A stretch of 64,000 nt of DNA, taken from contig OY743174.1 of the NCBI GenBank assembly GCA_963555705.1, forward strand, positions 55,078,234-55,142,233. Reading direction: 5' to 3'. Shown piece by piece: positions 60,479-64,000 of the stretch. The DNA is from Ligustrum vulgare. Lineage: Eukaryota; Streptophyta; Magnoliopsida; Lamiales; Oleaceae. Positions within the stretch are counted from its first letter, which is position 1, and every line of letters starts with the position of its first letter. The notes beneath the pieces are model-generated. The model saw nothing but the letters and a program-made list of their open reading frames with translations. It made no database searches and was not told the DNA's origin. The position numbers and the translations under genes were made by a program.

Positions 60479-63400
60479 TTATTCACTTCAGGTGAATAAT
60501 TAACCATGAATTTGAATTTGAAAATCAATTGCCACGATTTTTATTCACAGTAATGGTACATCTCAATTTCAACACTTTGTCATATAGAGTCATTTGTACC
60601 ATTCTTCATGTAATCTAATCACATTCCATTGGAAATTGAATCTATTCAAGGCATATTAAATATTCAGATCGCAAAGTATATGTATACTTTGACCAAACAA
60701 GTTTCTTAAAAACTTGAATTATATATTTCAAATATATTTAATCCTTCAAGGATTATACTGTATGCTTCAAGCATCGTATATGTTTCACATTGCAATTATC
60801 AAATTGCTACCACCAAATTTAAGTCGTGAAACTTTAGATAGGTAACGATTCCTATATTTCAAATAGATTTTCTCTAATTATTTCACCGCAATCCCAAAGT
60901 ATCGAGGTATTGATTACCTTTTTTAATCTCACTCATTGGTACTTCAAAGAATACTCCCAACGTACCGAGTTGATGATCATACATTTTAATATCACTCATT
61001 GGTATATCAAAGAGCGCAAGCTAGTAATCAGAGTAAATCATTTTTCATTATATACATTTCTAATAATCATATATTTATAGGCACTTATTATGCATTTTCA
61101 GGAAAATAAAATATTGTATCTATGCCAGATCTTTGAAACATTCGTTGCGCAACAAGTCATGTATTACGACTATACCTATAGGTATTTTACTGGCTTTACA
61201 GTTTTATGTGTTTGGACTTCAGGTCCCAAAACTTCAGGTTTTGTAATAAGTTTAATTTAGCCTGAATGCATACTTTTGCCAACTATTTTTATGTCGATTT
61301 TCTTCGACATATTTCTTTTATTATCCTCGCTATCATTCAAATTATGATGCGACTAGCTTCGCAATTTGCTTTTGCACAAGTGCTTTAAAAAATGTGTCGA
61401 CATAATTATCATCTCAATTTGATTTCTTTCCCCATAAGACATAACTATAGAGATCTCAATTTTCAATATTTCAAGTACTTGAACCTCTTCTAGAGGTTTA
61501 CAATTAATTATGTCAATAAATACTCTCTCACGAGTATATGCCTCCTCAATAAGACCCCTATAATCATTTGCTCTATTTTTATTTATTTGGGGATCTTTAT
61601 TTGAATCAAATATTGCTACGCTTCAGGCGTGCAACATATCAATATAAGATAGAGCATGAGATTTTATTAATCTCTTATGCATCTTGTAATTATGTTATCT
61701 TTGAACGCTTCGTTCATATTTTCAATCAAACTTCTGGTTCGTATTATTAATCGCGAGGATATATATAACATAATATGATGCATTTGTTTGATTTTAAGCT
61801 ATTCCCCCCTAATGTTGAAAAAATTGTCCATCAAAATGACAATCATTTTTTTTTTTTTTGACGTTGTAAAATATCACCCATTTGGGATATATGTTCAAAC
61901 AACGCATTTTTCTCAACATTCTTTATTTCCCATATTAGTACATTGTGGTGGATCAATTGCACTATTAAAAAATTATTTGGGAAAATTATGCTCTAACCCC
62001 AATTATAATAGGGAGAACTATGATATTGGCATGATGCGTAATAGAATTCCCTAAACAAAAAGGGAAGTATTTTGTTCTCAATTAAATTAATTGGAGGCGT
62101 TTAACAAACAAAAATGTTAAACCATTTATCGACATCCCAACTAACACTTATTAAAATGGTGAGATTCGTGTCCACTAGCATTATCAAGACACATTCTTGA
62201 TTATATAATCTGAAAATTATGCTCATAATTCATAATTTGAGCAATAATTTCGCAAACTTTAGGTTGCGAACACCATGCAATCATCTAGTACACGTATCAA
62301 ATCTATTGGATACAAATAATATTTAGATGATCAACGTGGAGGATGATGGGTCCCCATTTATCACCCCAATTAATTTTCAGAAATATAGGAAATTTAATCC
62401 TTATTTTAGCTAGTGATAATGAAAAATTTCATGAAAGAGAACAAACATCATATATGATTGAATTGAAGAATCTTCTGGTTCTTCATTGAGTATCAATTTT
62501 AATTTCGCATCATTATTGATCCAGTGATGGTCCAACTGGTCATGCCAAATAATAAAATTAAATTGAACTTCTGGTTCAATATAAGATATAATCATATATT
62601 ATTCAAGTAGTCAAACTAATCGATGTCCTTATGACATAAGTTATATGTTTTCCTTTAGGGATAAACATGAACTCAAATGAGATATTTTTCGAAACAATGC
62701 TACTTCGAAAAGCACGTTTTATTACTCATTCAAAAATCAATATGTCAATATTCTTCCGGAATATTGTAATATCAAATTAATAACATATCTCATAATATTG
62801 GGCTCTTCGAGAGCAAATTATATTCCAATATTATATTTCATATGAGATAAAATTATGATTCAAGAATCATCACAACTATATATTAGACTACATCATAATA
62901 ATCTTCTGGATTATTAATAAATTCAAATTTCTTTGCGAAAAAGAATGCAGTATTTATCACTTGAGCAATAAAATAATATTCTTCTAGAATATTGAAATGT
63001 AGCAATAACGCAATATTCTTCTGGAATATTGATTCGAATCTCATTCAATTATAACAATAATTGATATCTATTGTGCAATTTAAGAGCAAAATAACGAATT
63101 ATTTTTCTGGAATAATTATATTTCTAAAATTGCAATTCTTCAAGAATAATAAGTCAATATTCTTCTGGAATATTGATATTAATTATTCATTCTTCCTTTC
63201 AAGCCAACAATATTTGTGCTCTATACGAGTGACGTTAAAATATTCTTCTGGAATATTTATCTAACGTGGGTTGTGTTTATTCGAGAACACCAACACCATA
63301 TTCGTTTAAAACATATTTTAAATTATGCTTCTTCAAGAGCATTGGATCAATATTCTTCTGGAATATTGAAATTGTAATATACTGCTCGTCACAAGCAAAT

Positions 63401-63980
63401 AATATTCTTCTAGAATACTACTATTGTTGTCCTACTTCGTGAGCAACAATATGATACATTATTAAATCAGAATTTATGAATGAAAATCTACAAATATTTA
63501 ATCATCTTAAAGAATATTAATTACCATATAAACATAGTATGAATTTATATATAAAAATGAATTACCAAACATATATCAGGAAAAAGAATCTCCATATATA
63601 GAAGTTAACAAAATTGACTAAATCTTTTATTGGCTAAATCTTTTACCAATATGCAAAAGATACTAAACATGCACGTGAATTCCATATATAAAAATTAGAT
63701 ATATAACTAATATATAGTAGAATCAAATCTAATAATGTATTTGAGAATTCAAAATAACGTAGTGATTTTCAATGACAAAATTGAAAGAGCAAAAAATAAT
63801 AACAATAATAATTTGCTGGAACAATGTATACTTTAACGAATTTATTTCTATTCTTCCAAAAGAAATAATAAATCAACATTCTTCTAAAATATTGAAAATC
63901 ATAATTCATGCTCTTCAGGAGCAAATAACATCCTTCTAGGATATTAATTATAATGTTGTACTACTTCAGGAGTAACAACA
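60479..63980. repeat. Array of hairpins with a shared C-TTCNR-G loop
   Basis: At least 24 short inverted repeats have stems of 3-9 bp that differ in sequence, around a 5-base loop TTCNR, closed by C-G in 23 and by T-G in one. Positions: 60479, 60739, 60762, 61214, 61227, 61482, 61618, 62465, 62562, 62746, 62802, 62896, 62975, 63011, 63097, 63135, 63154, 63238, 63325, 63347, 63403, 63909, 63930, 63954. Loops: TTCTG 8, TTCAG 6, TTCAA 4, TTCTA 4, TTCCG 1, TTCGA 1. Stem examples: TTATTCAC, CAAAAC, AACCTC, ATTGAAC, CAATATTC, TAATAATC. In the element's own (minus) sense the loop reads YNGAA. Spacing is irregular and no coding frame is shared. Confidence 0.88.
62410..62595 (-). pseudogene. Possible Copia GAG-pre-integrase fragment
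   Basis: The minus strand reads NFIIWHDQLDHHWINND, resembling the Copia motif WHDRLGHPG at the gag/integrase junction. No flanking domain supports it and the stretch overlaps the hairpin array, so this could be chance. Confidence 0.3.
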
Positions 63981-64000
63981 AATTATGTATAATAGACAAA

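Larger units (their letters stand above)
59355..64000 (-). mobile_element. Copia-like LTR element, 3' part (runs off the window)
   Basis: A 191-bp LTR (59355-59545, TTGTTGTTATAGAG...TTTACAACA) is followed by CTCCCCCT, a purine tract on the minus strand, so the element is read right to left and its 5' end lies beyond 64000. The internal sequence is very AT-rich, with no intact pol. It contains four module repeats and an array of hairpins, listed separately. Assignment to Copia rests on the short LTR, the AGGGGGAG tract and a weak integrase-like fragment, and is tentative. Confidence 0.6.

Noticed and set aside
60479..63980. CRISPR-like array
   Set aside because: The units are palindromes with variable arms and irregular spacing, not constant repeats with unique spacers, and the DNA is plant nuclear.

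Overview
This is eudicot nuclear DNA: AT-rich, with intron-containing plant genes and dense nested transposable elements. The organism is not identified from the sequence; an asterid is only a guess. Two host genes are well supported, both on the + strand. Bases 1-19196 hold the last 36 exons (1,451 residues) of UGGT, the ER folding sensor that re-glucosylates misfolded glycoproteins; its 5' end lies left of the window. Bases 29772-39380 hold a complete 11-exon Shaker-family K+ channel of the AKT2 type (838 residues) with pore, cNBD, ankyrin and KHA domains. Exon borders were derived by hand from splice sites and reading-frame phase and all join in frame.

The rest is mostly mobile DNA. UGGT introns carry PIF/Harbinger-type MITEs and a 1.07-kb relative. 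A minus-strand Copia element (21535-27901, TSD GAGGG) has near-identical LTRs, a remnant gag and RT/RNase H, no integrase, and a long leader with a 201-bp tandem repeat, a roughly 30-bp minisatellite and three perfect GC-rich hairpins. An LTR-derived element with a CCCCC duplication lies at 28275-28784. AKT2 intron 2 (5.2 kb) is a nest of Tourist and Stowaway MITEs plus a 1.8-kb Helitron that captured a fragment of a GH3 beta-glucosidase gene.

Downstream of AKT2 are a CACTA-like non-autonomous element (40629-41793) and a 15.3-kb Ty3/Gypsy element of Tat/Retand type (42742-58058, TSD ATATT). The Gypsy element has degenerate gag-PR-RT-RNH-aRNH-INT on the + strand and a degenerate antisense gene between pol and the 3' LTR. 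A 582-bp hAT MITE sits in its 5' LTR. A 3.1-kb chimeric insert (hAT piece plus 5'-truncated minus-strand Gypsy chromoviral piece) splits its second RNase H and is flanked by a 22-bp direct repeat.

The right end (59355-64000) is the 3' part of a minus-strand, Copia-like LTR element. Its body contains the most unusual signal in the window: at least 24 small hairpins whose stems differ in sequence while the loop and closing pair are held as C-TTCNR-G. I know of no description of this pattern and rank it as the main candidate for something new.
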